Assembly (NCBI RefSeq): GCF_017833295.1
Contig: NZ_JAFIBW010000001.1
Span: forward strand, 5,332,001 to 5,396,000
DNA: 64,000 bases
From: Methylobacterium sp. PvR107
GTDB lineage: Bacteria; Pseudomonadota; Alphaproteobacteria; Rhizobiales; Beijerinckiaceae
Direction: 5' to 3'
Shown in pieces: positions 7,735-17,355 of the stretch; positions within the stretch are counted from its first letter, which is position 1; each line of letters opens with the position of its first letter. The notes beneath the pieces were generated by a model. That model did no database searches. It was not told where the DNA came from and saw only the letters and a program-made list of their open reading frames with translations. Made by a program: the position numbers and the translations under genes.

Positions 7735-9128
7735 GCGCTCGACAGCATCCGAGCGCCGGTTCGCTCGCCGACCTGGTCAATCGTCGGCAGCGGAGCGCGC
7801 GCGACGTCGTGACCGAGGCCCTGGATCGGATCGGGCGCCACGATCCGCGCGTCAACGCCTTCACCGACCTACTCACCGGGCGTGCGCTGGCGCGGGCGGA
7901 CGCGCTCGATGACGAGCTGGATGGGGGCGGGCCGCCCAAACCGCTCGCGGGCGTACCCTTCGCGGTGAAGAACCTGATCGACATCGCGGGTCTGCCAACC
8001 CGTGCGGGCTCGAAGATCAACCGGGAGCGACCGCCGGCCAGCCGTGACGGCGCCCTGGTTCGGCGCCTGGAGGCTGCGGGGGCCATTCTGGTCGGCGCCC
8101 TCAACATGGGCGAATACGCCTACGACTTCACCGGCGAGAACGTCCACGACGGCGACGCGCACAACCCGCACGCCCTCGATCATATGACCGGCGGCTCGTC
8201 CGGAGGCTCCGGGGCGGCCCTCGCTGCCGGGATGGTGCCGCTGACGCTCGGCTCCGACACGAACGGCTCGATTCGCGTTCCCGCTGCCTTCTGCGGCTGC
8301 TTCGGGCTGAAGCCGACCTATGGACGGCTCAGCCGCGCGGGCAGCTTTCCCTTCGTCGGCAGCCTCGACCATCTCGGCCCCATGGCCCGGAGCGTGAGCG
8401 ACCTCGCGCTCGCCTATGACGCCATGCAGGGTCCGGATCCGGACGACCCCGTCGCGACGACCCGACCGCCGGAGCCGGCCCTGCCTGCCCTCGATGCAGG
8501 AATCGACGGCCTGCGGATCGCGGTGGCGGGGGGCTACTTCGCGCGCGGCGGCGATCCGGAGGCCTTCGCCGCGGTGGCGCGCGTCGCTGAGGCCCTCGGC
8601 GCGCGCGGCACCGTCGAACTGCCCGAAGCGGCACGCGCCCGCGCTGCCGCCTACCTCATCACCGCCGCCGAGGGCGCCACCCTCCATCTCGACCGCCTGC
8701 GCACCCGGCCGCAGGATTTCGACCCGGCCGTGCGGGACCGGCTGATCGCCGGGGCGATGCTTCCCGCCGCCCATGTCGAGCGGGCGCAGCGGTTCCGCCG
8801 CTGGTACCGGACGCGCGTGCTGGACTTGTTCGACACCGTCGACGTGATCCTGGCCCCGACCACACCCTGCCGGGCACCGAGGGGCGGCCAGACCCATTTC
8901 GTCCTCGACGGCGTGACGCTGCCCGTGCGGGCCAATATCGGCGTGTTCACGCAGCCGATCTCGTTCATCGGCCTGCCCGTGGTGGCGGCACCGGTCTGGC
9001 TCGACGATGGCTTGCCGCTCGGCGTGCAGGTCATTGCCGCCCCCTGGCGCGAGGATCTCGCCCTGCGCGTCGCGCACCATCTCGAACGGACCGGAATCTG
9101 CGCGGCGCCGATCGCGGAGTTGGCCTGA
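7731..9128 (+). CDS. AtzE family amidohydrolase (amidase signature)
   Basis: A 465-residue amidase-signature enzyme. The Ser-cisSer-Lys triad is readable: Lys80 (PFAVKNLID), Ser156 in GGSSGGSG, and Ser180 in GSDTNGSIR. AtzE hydrolyses 1-carboxybiuret; relatives in purine catabolism act on oxalurate-type amides. It overlaps the AtzG-like gene upstream and shares one base with the HpxZ-like gene downstream, the AtzG-AtzE-AtzH order. The importer that follows suggests its amide substrate, or a precursor, is imported. The precise substrate cannot be assigned from sequence. Confidence 0.87.
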   Translation: MSARQHPSAGSLADLVNRRQRSARDVVTEALDRIGRHDPRVNAFTDLLTGRALARADALDDELDGGGPPKPLAGVPFAVKNLIDIAGLPTRAGSKINRERPPASRDGALVRRLEAAGAILVGALNMGEYAYDFTGENVHDGDAHNPHALDHMTGGSSGGSGAALAAGMVPLTLGSDTNGSIRVPAAFCGCFGLKPTYGRLSRAGSFPFVGSLDHLGPMARSVSDLALAYDAMQGPDPDDPVATTRPPEPALPALDAGIDGLRIAVAGGYFARGGDPEAFAAVARVAEALGARGTVELPEAARARAAAYLITAAEGATLHLDRLRTRPQDFDPAVRDRLIAGAMLPAAHVERAQRFRRWYRTRVLDLFDTVDVILAPTTPCRAPRGGQTHFVLDGVTLPVRANIGVFTQPISFIGLPVVAAPVWLDDGLPLGVQVIAAPWREDLALRVAHHLERTGICAAPIAELA

Positions 9129-9511
9129 TGATCATCGACGATCCCGCCGTCAAAGCCGAAGTCGCGGCCGCGTTCCGGTCCTACGAGATCGCGCTCACCA
9201 CCAACGATGTCCCGACTCTCGAGGCGCTGTTCCGGGACGATCCGCTGACCATCCGCTACGGGATCGGCGAGAACCTGTATGGCATGGACGCGATCCGCGC
9301 CTTCCGCCGCGCCCGCTCGCCGGTGGGCCTGGAGCGTGTTCTGGCGCAGACGCAGATCACCACCTACGGGTGCGACTTCGCCACCGCGATGACGTTGTTC
9401 ACCCGCGCGGGCGTGCCCGGAAAGATCGGCCGGCAGAGTCAGACCTGGGTGCGCTTCCCAGAGGGCTGGCGGGTGGTCGCGGCCCATGTAAGCCTCATCG
9501 ACGCGGGATAG
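9128..9511 (+). CDS. hpxZ: HpxZ/AtzH-like protein (DUF3225, NTF2-like fold)
   Basis: 127 residues with the DUF3225 pattern: a helical N-terminus (AEVAAAFRSYEIALTTND), then LFRDDPLTIRYGIGENLYG and a closing beta-sheet ending GWRVVAAHVSLI. Members occur as HpxZ beside oxalurate amidohydrolases and as AtzH beside AtzE; AtzH hydrolyses 1,3-dicarboxyurea in the cyanuric acid pathway. The start shares one base with the stop of the amidohydrolase (TGATG). Together with the two preceding genes it forms the amide-degrading module. Which of the two known roles applies is not decidable here. Confidence 0.8.
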   Translation: MIIDDPAVKAEVAAAFRSYEIALTTNDVPTLEALFRDDPLTIRYGIGENLYGMDAIRAFRRARSPVGLERVLAQTQITTYGCDFATAMTLFTRAGVPGKIGRQSQTWVRFPEGWRVVAAHVSLIDAG

Positions 9512-9600
9512 GTCTGCGGACCGACTGGCCGCGGGCTTGCATATGGTCGAGCGTATCACGGGCCCGATAGGCCCGGACCAACGCGAGTACCCGACCCAAG

Positions 9601-11223
9601 ATGCTGTCCCGCCTTAGAAAACTCGGTGCCCGTGCGGCGCTGGCCGGCGCCCTGGCGCTCTCCGCGAGCACCGCGACCCTCGCGCAGGGGACGCTGCGGA
9701 TCGGCATGACCGCCTCCGACATCCCGCTGACCACCGGCCAGACCGACAATGGCGGCGAGGGCATGCGCTTCCTCGGCTATACGGTCTATGACGGGCTGAT
9801 CAATTGGGACCTGTCGAGCGCGGAACTCGCCTCCGATCTCGTGCCCGGCCTCGCCACCAGCTGGGCCGTCGACCCGAACGACAAGACCAAGTGGACCTTC
9901 AAGCTCAGGCCCGGCGTGAAATTCCACGACGGCTCGGACTTCAGCGCCGACGCGGTGGTGTGGAACCTCGACAAGCTGCTGAAGGCCGACGCGCCGCAAT
10001 ACGACCCGCGCCAGTCGGCGCAGGGCAAGACCCGCATCCCGGCCGTGGCGAGCTACCGCGTGGTCGATCCGCTGACGGTGGAGATCACCACCAAGGCCCC
10101 CGACGCGACGCTGCCCTACCAGATCGCCTGGATCATGATGTCCTCGCCCGCCCAATGGGAGAAGCTTGGCAAGTCCTGGGACGCCTTTGCTAAGCAGCCC
10201 TCGGGCACCGGCCCGTGGAAGCTGACCCTGTTCGCTCCGCGCGAGCGCGCCGAGATGGTCCCCTTCAAGGAGTACTGGGACAAAGACCGGGTGCCGAAGC
10301 TCGACAAGCTGGTGCTGATCCCGCTGCCCGAGGCCAATGCCCGGACCGCGGCGCTCCGTTCCGGCCAGGTCGACTGGATCGAGGCGCCCGCGCCGGATTC
10401 CGTGGCCTCGCTCAAAGGCGCCGGCTTCACCATCGTCACCAACGCCTATCCGCATAACTGGACGTGGCACCTGTCGCGGGTCGAGGGGTCGCCCTGGAAC
10501 GACGTCCGGGTGCGCAAGGCCGCAAACCTCGCCATCGACCGCGACGGGCTGAAGGAGCTGCTCGGCGGCCTCGCCATTCCCGCCAAGGGCTTCATGCCGC
10601 CCGGCCACCAATGGTTCGGCCACCCGACCTTCGACGTGAAATACGATCCCGAAGCCGCCAAGAAGCTGCTTGCCGAGGCCGGCTACAGCCCGGCCAAGCC
10701 GCTGAAGCTGAAGGTCGCGATCTCGGCGTCGGGCTCGGGCCAGATGCAGCCGCTGCCGATGAACGAGTTCGTCCAGCAGAACCTCGCCGACGTGGGCATC
10801 CAGGTCGATTACGAGGTGGTCGAGTGGAACACCCTGATCAACATCTGGCGGGCCGGCGCCAAGGCCGACATCTCCCGCGGCGTTTCGGCGATCAACTACT
10901 CGTACTTCATCCAGGACCCGTTCACCGGCTTCATCCGCCACCTGCAGTGTAACTTCGCCCCGCCGAACGGCACCAACTGGGGCTATTACTGCGATCCCGC
11001 GATGGACAAACTGTTCGAGCAGGTCCGCAACACCTTCGACAAGGCCGAGCAGACGAAGGTGCTTGAAAAGATCCACGAGAAGTACGTTGACGATGCGCTG
11101 TTCGTCATGATCACGCACGACGTCAATCCGCGCGCGATGAGCCCCAAGGTGAAGGGCTTCGTCCAGGCGCAGAACTGGTTCCAGGATTTCTCGAAGATTA
11201 CGATGGCGACGGCGGGGCGGTAG
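9601..11223 (+). CDS. ABC transporter substrate-binding protein, oligopeptide/dipeptide family 5
   Basis: 540 residues with a Sec signal peptide (about 1-29, ending TLAQG). The mature part is an SBP_bac_5 lobe pair: TSWAVDPNDKTKWTFKLRPGVKFHDG at about residues 87-112 is the typical DppA/OppA segment. It would capture a peptide-like or amide solute in the periplasm for the permeases encoded downstream. It starts 89 bp after the HpxZ-like gene in the same direction. A 186-bp gap to the first permease may allow higher expression of the binding protein. Confidence 0.9.
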   Translation: MLSRLRKLGARAALAGALALSASTATLAQGTLRIGMTASDIPLTTGQTDNGGEGMRFLGYTVYDGLINWDLSSAELASDLVPGLATSWAVDPNDKTKWTFKLRPGVKFHDGSDFSADAVVWNLDKLLKADAPQYDPRQSAQGKTRIPAVASYRVVDPLTVEITTKAPDATLPYQIAWIMMSSPAQWEKLGKSWDAFAKQPSGTGPWKLTLFAPRERAEMVPFKEYWDKDRVPKLDKLVLIPLPEANARTAALRSGQVDWIEAPAPDSVASLKGAGFTIVTNAYPHNWTWHLSRVEGSPWNDVRVRKAANLAIDRDGLKELLGGLAIPAKGFMPPGHQWFGHPTFDVKYDPEAAKKLLAEAGYSPAKPLKLKVAISASGSGQMQPLPMNEFVQQNLADVGIQVDYEVVEWNTLINIWRAGAKADISRGVSAINYSYFIQDPFTGFIRHLQCNFAPPNGTNWGYYCDPAMDKLFEQVRNTFDKAEQTKVLEKIHEKYVDDALFVMITHDVNPRAMSPKVKGFVQAQNWFQDFSKITMATAGR

Positions 11224-11409
11224 CGCCGCCGGCGCCCTTGCAACCTATCAGACGCAGGGAGCAGGTTTCCTGAGAGGCGCCGGTCCTCTCTCCCATGCAG
11301 AAGAGGGGGATCGTTGCGCCTCGCAAGGTCGGAAGCGTGATCTTCGGAGCCTCTGCGCGTCGGGGGTGACCGGACGGCGACAAGATACCGATGGGCCAAA
11401 AGGCAAGTC

Positions 11410-12363
11410 ATGCTGCTCTACATCCTCAAACGACTGGTCTACGTGACCCCTGTGGCGTTCGGGGTCAGTGTCGTCTGCTTTCTCCTCGTCCACCTCGCGC
11501 CGGGCGATCCCTTGAGCGCAGTGCTGCCGGCCGACGCCACCCAGGCGACCATCGACGAGATGCGGGCTGCCTACGGCTTCGACAAGCCGCTGCCGGTCCA
11601 GTACCTGATCTGGCTGTGGCACGTGCTGCATGGCGATCTCGGCGTCTCGATCGCCACCGGACGGCCGGTGCTGGGCGAGGTCAGCCGCGCCGTGGTGAAC
11701 TCCCTGATCCTCGCCTCGGTGGCGACCGTGATCGGCTTCACCTTCGGCACGCTGTTCGGCTTTGTGGCGGGCTATCATCGGAACTCGCTGGCCGACCGGG
11801 CAGCCTCGGCGCTCTCGGTGTTCGGCGTGAGCGTGCCGCATTACTGGCTCGGCATGGTCCTGGTGATCGTGTTCTCGGCCACCCTCGGCTGGCTGCCCCC
11901 CACCGGCGCCGGGCCCGATGGGTCGGGCAACTGGCGGCCCGATTTCGACCATCTGCGCTACCTGATCCTGCCGGCCGTCACGATGTCGGTGATCCCGATG
12001 GGCATCATCGCCCGAACGGTTCGGGCCCTGGTCGCCGACATCCTGTCCCAGGATTTCGTCGAGGCGCTGCGCGCCAAGGGCATGGATGAGCGCGGCGTGT
12101 TCAAGCACGTCGTGCGCAACGCCGCCCCGACGGCACTCGCCATCATGGGCCTGCAGCTCGGCTACCTGCTGGGCGGCTCGATCCTGGTCGAGACCGTATT
12201 CGCATGGCCGGGCACCGGCTTCCTCCTCAACGCCGCGATCTTCCAGCGCGACTTGCCCCTGCTCCAGGGCTCGATCCTCGTGCTGGCGATGTTCTTCGTG
12301 GCCCTCAACCTCCTGGTGGACGTGATGCAGACCGCCCTCGACCCGCGCATCGAGCGCGCCTGA
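11410..12363 (+). CDS. ABC transporter permease, DppB-like
   Basis: 317 residues with about six membrane segments beginning LLYILKRLVYVTPVAFG, the normal DppB/GsiC N-terminus. The cytoplasmic EAA loop that docks the ATPases is EALRAKGMDERGVFKHVVRNA at about residues 218-238 (given here as two joined parts, EALRAKGMDE and RGVFKHVVRN). It pairs with the DppC-like permease encoded 11 bases downstream. The ATG at 11410 has an AAGG site. Confidence 0.92.
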   Translation: MLLYILKRLVYVTPVAFGVSVVCFLLVHLAPGDPLSAVLPADATQATIDEMRAAYGFDKPLPVQYLIWLWHVLHGDLGVSIATGRPVLGEVSRAVVNSLILASVATVIGFTFGTLFGFVAGYHRNSLADRAASALSVFGVSVPHYWLGMVLVIVFSATLGWLPPTGAGPDGSGNWRPDFDHLRYLILPAVTMSVIPMGIIARTVRALVADILSQDFVEALRAKGMDERGVFKHVVRNAAPTALAIMGLQLGYLLGGSILVETVFAWPGTGFLLNAAIFQRDLPLLQGSILVLAMFFVALNLLVDVMQTALDPRIERA

Positions 12364-12374
12364 GCCGGAGCCTG

Positions 12375-13307
12375 ATGATGACCGCTCCCATCACCGCGGC
12401 CTCCATCGCCCTCGACGGCGGCGTGCTCGCCGCCGAGGACGCGGCACCCGAGGCCGCCTTCATCCCGTCGCGCGGCTTCTGGGGCCATGTCGGCCACCGG
12501 CTGGTGCGCGACCCCGTCGCCGTGAGCGCCGGCGCCCTGATCCTGCTCGTCGTGATCGTCGCGATCCTGTCGCCCTGGATCACCCCTATGGATCCCTACA
12601 AGGGCTCCATGCTGCGCCGCCTCCGCCATGTCGGCGACGCCACCTACTGGCTCGGCTCCGACGAGCTCGGCCGCGACATGATCAGCCGGCTGATGCTCGG
12701 CGCCCGGCTCTCGCTGTTCATCGGCGTCACGCCGGTCCTGATCGCCTTCGTGATCGGCTCCGCCATCGGCATCCTGGCGGGCTATGTTGGCGGCTGGACC
12801 AACACGATCCTGATGCGCACCATCGACGTGTTCTTCGCCTTCCCGTCCGTGCTGCTGGCCATCGCCCTGTCGGGCGCGCTCGGCGCCGGCATCTTCAACT
12901 CGATCGTCTCGCTGACCTGCGTGTTCGTGCCCCAGATCGCCCGGGTGGCCGAGAGCGTCACCACCGGGATCCGCCGCCGCGACTACATCGACGCCGCCAA
13001 GCTTTCGGGGGCCTCGGCGCTGACGATCATGCGCGTGCAGGTGCTGGGCAATGTCGTCGGGCCGATCTTCGTCTACGCGACCAGCCTGATCTCGGTCTCG
13101 ATGATCCTGGCCTCCGGCCTGTCGTTCCTCGGCCTCGGCGTGCGACCGCCGGAGCCCGAATGGGGCCTGATGCTCAACACCCTGCGCACCGCGATCTACG
13201 TCAATCCGGTCGTGGCCGCCCTTCCAGGGGTCTGCATCTTCATCGTTTCGATCGCCTTCAACCTGTTCTCGGACGGGCTCCGGTCCGCCATGGAGATTCG
13301 CCAGTGA
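12375..13307 (+). CDS. ABC transporter permease, DppC-like
   Basis: 310 residues, with the N-terminal OppC-type segment (FWGHVGHRLVRDPVAV) followed by six membrane helices. Landmarks are LGSDELGRDMISRLMLGARL at about residues 93-112 and the EAA loop IDAAKLSGASALTIMRVQVL. The ATG at 12375 (a second ATG follows at once) has GGAG upstream. Its last bases overlap the GTG start of the first ATPase. It is the second half of the membrane channel. Confidence 0.92.
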   Translation: MMTAPITAASIALDGGVLAAEDAAPEAAFIPSRGFWGHVGHRLVRDPVAVSAGALILLVVIVAILSPWITPMDPYKGSMLRRLRHVGDATYWLGSDELGRDMISRLMLGARLSLFIGVTPVLIAFVIGSAIGILAGYVGGWTNTILMRTIDVFFAFPSVLLAIALSGALGAGIFNSIVSLTCVFVPQIARVAESVTTGIRRRDYIDAAKLSGASALTIMRVQVLGNVVGPIFVYATSLISVSMILASGLSFLGLGVRPPEPEWGLMLNTLRTAIYVNPVVAALPGVCIFIVSIAFNLFSDGLRSAMEIRQ

Positions 13308-14359
13308 GCGTCATCCCGGACGCCCCCGATCCGTTCGCCCACGACCGCGGCGGACCGGCCCAGCCGCTCCTGTCGGTCTCGGGGCTGATCAAGCACTTCC
13401 CGGTCCGCAAGACCGGAGGCAAAAAGCAGGTGGTCCGCGCCGTCGACGGCATCGACTTCGACGTCCTGAAGGGCGAGACGCTCGGCATCGTCGGCGAGTC
13501 CGGCTGCGGGAAATCGACAACCGCCAAGCTGCTGATGGGCCTGATCGCGCGCGATTCGGGCCACATGCTGTACGACGGCCAGGCGATCGGCGAGCGCGCC
13601 ATGCCGTGGCGGTCCTACCGCCGCCAGGTCCAGATGGTGTTTCAGGACAGCTACGCGTCGCTCAACCCGCGCATGACCGTGGAGCAGTCGATCGCCTTCG
13701 GCCCGAAGGTCAACGGCGTGCCCGGCCGCGAGGCCGTGGAGCGCGCCCGCGCACTGCTCGCCCGGGTCGGCCTGGAGCCGAAGCGCTTCGCCGGCCGCTA
13801 CCCGCACGAGATTTCCGGCGGCCAGCGCCAACGGGTCAACATCGCCCGCTCCCTCGCCCTGGAGCCGCGGCTGGTGCTCCTCGACGAGGCGGTCTCGGCG
13901 CTGGACAAGTCGGTGGAGGCGCAGGTGCTGAACCTGCTCCTCGACCTCAAAGCCGAGTTCGGCCTGACCTACATCTTCATCAGCCACGACCTGAACGTCG
14001 TGCGCTTCATCTCCGACCGGGTGATGGTGATGTATCTCGGTCGGGTCTCGGAGATCGGCCCGTCCGACACGGTGCTCGACGCGCCGGCCCATCCCTATAC
14101 CGAGGCGCTGCTCGCCTCGATGCCGTCGCTCGATCCCGACAACCGCACCCAGGCCGCGCTGCTGCAGGGCGACCCACCCAACCCGATCGATCCGCCCACG
14201 GGGTGCCGCTTCCATCCGCGCTGCGCGCTTGCCGAGGGAGTCTGCGCCGAGAAGGAGCCGCCGCTCGACGCGATCCGGCCCCTGCACCGGGTCGCCTGCC
14301 TCGCCCGCCAGCCCGGCTCCGGCCATTCCGCGGCGCCCGGCGAGGCGCTCGCGGCATGA
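13304..14359 (+). CDS. ABC transporter ATP-binding protein, DppF-like
   Basis: 351 residues. Walker A is GESGCGKST, the signature is SGGQRQRVN, and Walker B is LVLLDEAVSALD (Ala where EPTSALD is usual). The C-terminal oligopeptide-transporter extension carries CRFHPRCALAEGVC, typical of Dpp/Opp ATPases. The start is a GTG at 13304 overlapping the permease stop (GTGA), so it is probably translated by coupling. It works as a heterodimer with the DppD-like protein whose gene overlaps its own stop. Confidence 0.92.
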   Translation: MSVIPDAPDPFAHDRGGPAQPLLSVSGLIKHFPVRKTGGKKQVVRAVDGIDFDVLKGETLGIVGESGCGKSTTAKLLMGLIARDSGHMLYDGQAIGERAMPWRSYRRQVQMVFQDSYASLNPRMTVEQSIAFGPKVNGVPGREAVERARALLARVGLEPKRFAGRYPHEISGGQRQRVNIARSLALEPRLVLLDEAVSALDKSVEAQVLNLLLDLKAEFGLTYIFISHDLNVVRFISDRVMVMYLGRVSEIGPSDTVLDAPAHPYTEALLASMPSLDPDNRTQAALLQGDPPNPIDPPTGCRFHPRCALAEGVCAEKEPPLDAIRPLHRVACLARQPGSGHSAAPGEALAA

Positions 14360-15393
14360 GCAATCCGATGCCTCCTTCAGAACCCGCCGTCGCACTCAAG
14401 GACCTCCGGGTCGCCTTCGGCAAGGTGCAGGTCGTCGACGGCGTCGATCTGACCGTCGAACGCGGGCAGGCGCTGGCGCTCATCGGCGAATCCGGCTCGG
14501 GCAAGAGCGTGACGCTCCGCGCGATCCTGCGCCTGTTCCCGGAAGGGCGCAGCCGGATCGAGGGGAAGATCCTGGCCGCCGGCAAGGACGTGCAGGCCCT
14601 CACCAAGCGCCAGCTCGCCGATTTCCGCGGCGGCGACGTCTCGATGATCTTCCAAGAGCCGCTGCTCGCCTTCGACCCGGTCTACACGGTCGGCCAGCAG
14701 ATCACCGAGGCGATCCACCGCCACGAGAAGATTTCCAAGGGCGATGCCCGGAAGCGGGCGCTCGCCCTGTTCGAGCGGGTGCGGATCCCGAGCCCGGAGC
14801 GGCGCCTCGACAATTATCCGCACGAGATGTCGGGCGGCATGCGCCAGCGGGCCATGATCGCGCTGGCGCTGTCCTGCCACCCACAGGTCTTGCTCGCCGA
14901 CGAGCCGACCACCGCGCTCGACGCGACCGTGCAGATCCAGGTTCTCCTGCTCCTGCGCGAGCTGCAGCGCGACCTCGGCCTGTCGATCGTGATCGTCACC
15001 CACGATCTCGGAGCGGCCGTCGAGGTCGCCGACCGGATCGCCGTGATGTACGCGGGCAAGATCGTCGAAACCGGCACCGCCCATCAGGTCGTGCTGAACC
15101 CGCACCATCCCTACACGATCGGCCTGCTGCGCAGCCGGGCCGAGGGGGCGCTGGCCAAAGGCTCCCGGCTCCAGACGATTCCCGGCAGCCCGCCGGACCT
15201 TGCCAACCGCCCGCCGGGCTGTCCCTTCGCGCCGCGCTGCTTCCTGGCCGAAGAGCGCTGCCGCCGGGAGATGCCGCCGGTCGGCGACATCGCCCCCGGC
15301 CATCAGGTCGCGTGCTGGCGGACAGAGGAGGCCGCGGCCGCCTACCGGGCCGGTCCGACCCCGGTCCGCGCCGCGGAGCTGGTTCCGGCCTGA
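14356..15393 (+). CDS. ABC transporter ATP-binding protein, DppD-like
   Basis: 345 residues. Walker A is GESGSGKSV, the signature is MSGGMRQRA, and Walker B is VLLADEPTTALD. The C-terminal family extension includes CPFAPRCFLAEERC. The ATG at 14356 overlaps the upstream ATPase stop (ATGA). This closes the importer and probably the whole 7540-15393 unit, after which a dispersed repeat follows and the next genes converge. The order ATPase F then D is reversed from E. coli dppDF. Confidence 0.92.
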   Translation: MSNPMPPSEPAVALKDLRVAFGKVQVVDGVDLTVERGQALALIGESGSGKSVTLRAILRLFPEGRSRIEGKILAAGKDVQALTKRQLADFRGGDVSMIFQEPLLAFDPVYTVGQQITEAIHRHEKISKGDARKRALALFERVRIPSPERRLDNYPHEMSGGMRQRAMIALALSCHPQVLLADEPTTALDATVQIQVLLLLRELQRDLGLSIVIVTHDLGAAVEVADRIAVMYAGKIVETGTAHQVVLNPHHPYTIGLLRSRAEGALAKGSRLQTIPGSPPDLANRPPGCPFAPRCFLAEERCRREMPPVGDIAPGHQVACWRTEEAAAAYRAGPTPVRAAELVPA

Positions 15394-15429
15394 CCCGCTC
15401 CGGCTCCGTGCGGCGACACCATCGCCGGC

Positions 15430-15558
15430 GTCATTCCGGGGCGCCGCAGGCGAGCCCGGACCCGGAGGCGCACGCCCGGTGGTGGGCAATCCAGAACCGC
15501 TGGTGATCCCAGAGGTCGCGGAACGGCGAGAATGGACCCGGACTCGCCCCGCCGTGAC
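15430..15558. repeat. Dispersed intergenic repeat, family A copy 1
   Basis: Begins GTCATTCCGGGGCGCCGCAG and ends in CCGTGACGG, an imperfect palindrome. The same ends recur at 23402, 31591, 54318 and 59727. It lies between convergent genes. Confidence 0.7.
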
Positions 15559-15585
15559 GGCGGCTGATCCGGCGATTCCGCGTGG

Positions 15586-16155
15586 TCACGCCTTCAGCAC
15601 GGGTTCGGCGATGTCGCCGCCGCCGCCGCGGGCCTTCAGGTAATCCGGCTGGAACAGGCACATCCGCACGGCGTCGCGATAGCGCCCGTTGACGAAGAAT
15701 TCGTCCTTCAGCACACCTTCGGGCCGGAAGCCGCAACGCTCGTAGATCCGCACCGCCCGGGCATTGTCCCGGTCGACGTGCAGGTAGAGCTTGTGGATGT
15801 TGAGCACGCTGAACGCGTAATCCATGGCGATCCGCGTCGCCTGCCAGGCGTAGCCCCGTCCCTGGAAGCTCGGGTGGATCGCGATCTGGAACTCGCAGCG
15901 CCGGTGCAGGTGGTTGATCTCGACGAGCTCGATCAGCCCGGCCGGCTCGCCGCCGGGATCAGCCACGATGAAGCGGCGCTCGGTCTGGTTGTGGATGTTG
16001 CGCTCGTAGAGCTGCTGCAGTTCGGCGAAGGACTCGTAGGCCTCCTCGAACCAGTAGCGCATGATGCTGTCGTTGTTGTTGAGCTGGTGGACGAAGCGGA
16101 GGTCCTCCCGTTCCAGCGGTCGCAGCTTGATGGTGATTCCGGTCATCGCGTTCAT
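15586..16155 (-). CDS. GNAT acetyltransferase, SpeG (spermidine N1-acetyltransferase)-like
   Basis: 189 residues. It has the SpeG-type opening [18 protein letters not shown], the acetyl-CoA loop [13 protein letters not shown], and the ending [23 protein letters not shown]. SpeG acetylates spermidine and spermine; other members of the group modify amino sugars or protein termini, so the substrate is tentative. The ATG at 16155 overlaps the argE stop (ATGA), so the two are probably co-translated. A link between arginine/ornithine and polyamine metabolism would fit. Confidence 0.78.
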   Translation of the reverse strand: MNAMTGITIKLRPLEREDLRFVHQLNNNDSIMRYWFEEAYESFAELQQLYERNIHNQTERRFIVADPGGEPAGLIELVEINHLHRRCEFQIAIHPSFQGRGYAWQATRIAMDYAFSVLNIHKLYLHVDRDNARAVRIYERCGFRPEGVLKDEFFVNGRYRDAVRMCLFQPDYLKARGGGGDIAEPVLKA

Positions 16156-17321
16156 GACGCATACGCCTCGATCAGGTTGCGCAGGAACCGCTCGCCCTGG
16201 CCGAGGGCGTCGAGGGTGATGAACTCGTCGGGCTGGTGGGCCTGCGCGATGTCGCCCGGCCCGCAGACGACGGTCGGGATCCCTGCTGCCTGGAATTGCC
16301 CGGCCTCGGTCGCGTAGGGGACCGCGATGGTGCGGTTGTGTCCGGCGAGCCGCAGGCAGAGCCGCTCGGCCTCGGATCCGGGCTCCGGGGCGAGGCCGGG
16401 GATGTCGACCTCCTCCAGGGTCTCGATCCGCCCGAACGCGCCGTAGCGGTTGAGGCGCTCGCGCGTCACCCGTTCGACCTCTACCGCGAAGAGCCGCGGA
16501 ATCTCGGCCGGGTCGAGGTCCGGCAGGCCGCGATACTCCCAATGGAAGCGGCATTCCTTGGCCAGGATGTTCCGGGCCGTGCCGCCGTGGATCGTCCCGA
16601 CATGGACCGTGGTCGAGGCCGGGTCGAACCGCCCCGACGGGTCGCCGCGCTCGATCATCAGATCGGCGATCCGGTTCAGACCGGCCACGAGTTCGCAGGC
16701 CGCGGTAACGGCGTTGGCCCCGAGGGCGGGCCGCGCCGAATGGGCCTCATGCCCGTGCACGGTGGTGAGGCAGGTGACGATGCTCTTGTGCGCGTCCGCC
16801 ACCTCCATGCCGGTGGGCTCGCCGACGATCACGGCGCCGGGCCGCGGCAGGTCGGCACCGAAGCGCCCGATCCCGTCCATGGAGCCCAGGCAGGTCGTCT
16901 CCTCGTCGTAGGAGAGCAGTATATGAATCGGCCGCTTCAGGTCGGCGGCCAGCATGTCGGGCACCAGCGCCAGCGCCAGGGCGTCGAAGCCCTTCATGTC
17001 GACGGCGCCCCGCCCATAGGCCCGGCCGTCGGCGACGCGCAGGATGAACGGGTCGGTGCTCCAGGCCTGCCCCGCCACCGGCACCACGTCGGTATGGCCG
17101 GAGAGGACGACACCGCCGTCGATCATCGGGCCGATCGTCGCGAGAACGGCCGCCTTGTCGCCTGCCGCGTTCGGCAGGCGCAGGTACGGCACGCCCCAGC
17201 CATCCAGGTAACCGCAGACAAACGCGATCAGCGCGAGATTGGATTTGTCGCTCTCCGTGTCGAAAGACACGAGGCGGGCCAGCATATCGAGCGTGCTCAG
17301 CCGCTCGCCGGTCGCAGGCAT
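16152..17321 (-). CDS. argE: Acetylornithine deacetylase ArgE (M20 family)
   Basis: 389 residues. M20 metallopeptidase landmarks are the metal His in [11 protein letters not shown], the metal Asp and catalytic region in [10 protein letters not shown], and the general base pair DEETTCLGS. ArgE removes acetate from N-acetylornithine in arginine biosynthesis in the cytoplasm. The ATG at 17321 has a strong GGAGG site five bases upstream, favouring it over longer in-frame starts. It overlaps the acetyltransferase gene downstream. M20 relatives such as succinyl-diaminopimelate desuccinylase are less likely. Confidence 0.87.
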   Translation of the reverse strand: MPATGERLSTLDMLARLVSFDTESDKSNLALIAFVCGYLDGWGVPYLRLPNAAGDKAAVLATIGPMIDGGVVLSGHTDVVPVAGQAWSTDPFILRVADGRAYGRGAVDMKGFDALALALVPDMLAADLKRPIHILLSYDEETTCLGSMDGIGRFGADLPRPGAVIVGEPTGMEVADAHKSIVTCLTTVHGHEAHSARPALGANAVTAACELVAGLNRIADLMIERGDPSGRFDPASTTVHVGTIHGGTARNILAKECRFHWEYRGLPDLDPAEIPRLFAVEVERVTRERLNRYGAFGRIETLEEVDIPGLAPEPGSEAERLCLRLAGHNRTIAVPYATEAGQFQAAGIPTVVCGPGDIAQAHQPDEFITLDALGQGERFLRNLIEAYAS

Positions 17322-17355
17322 GGATTCCTCCGGAGCGGGGCCCCGGGCCGGGGCC

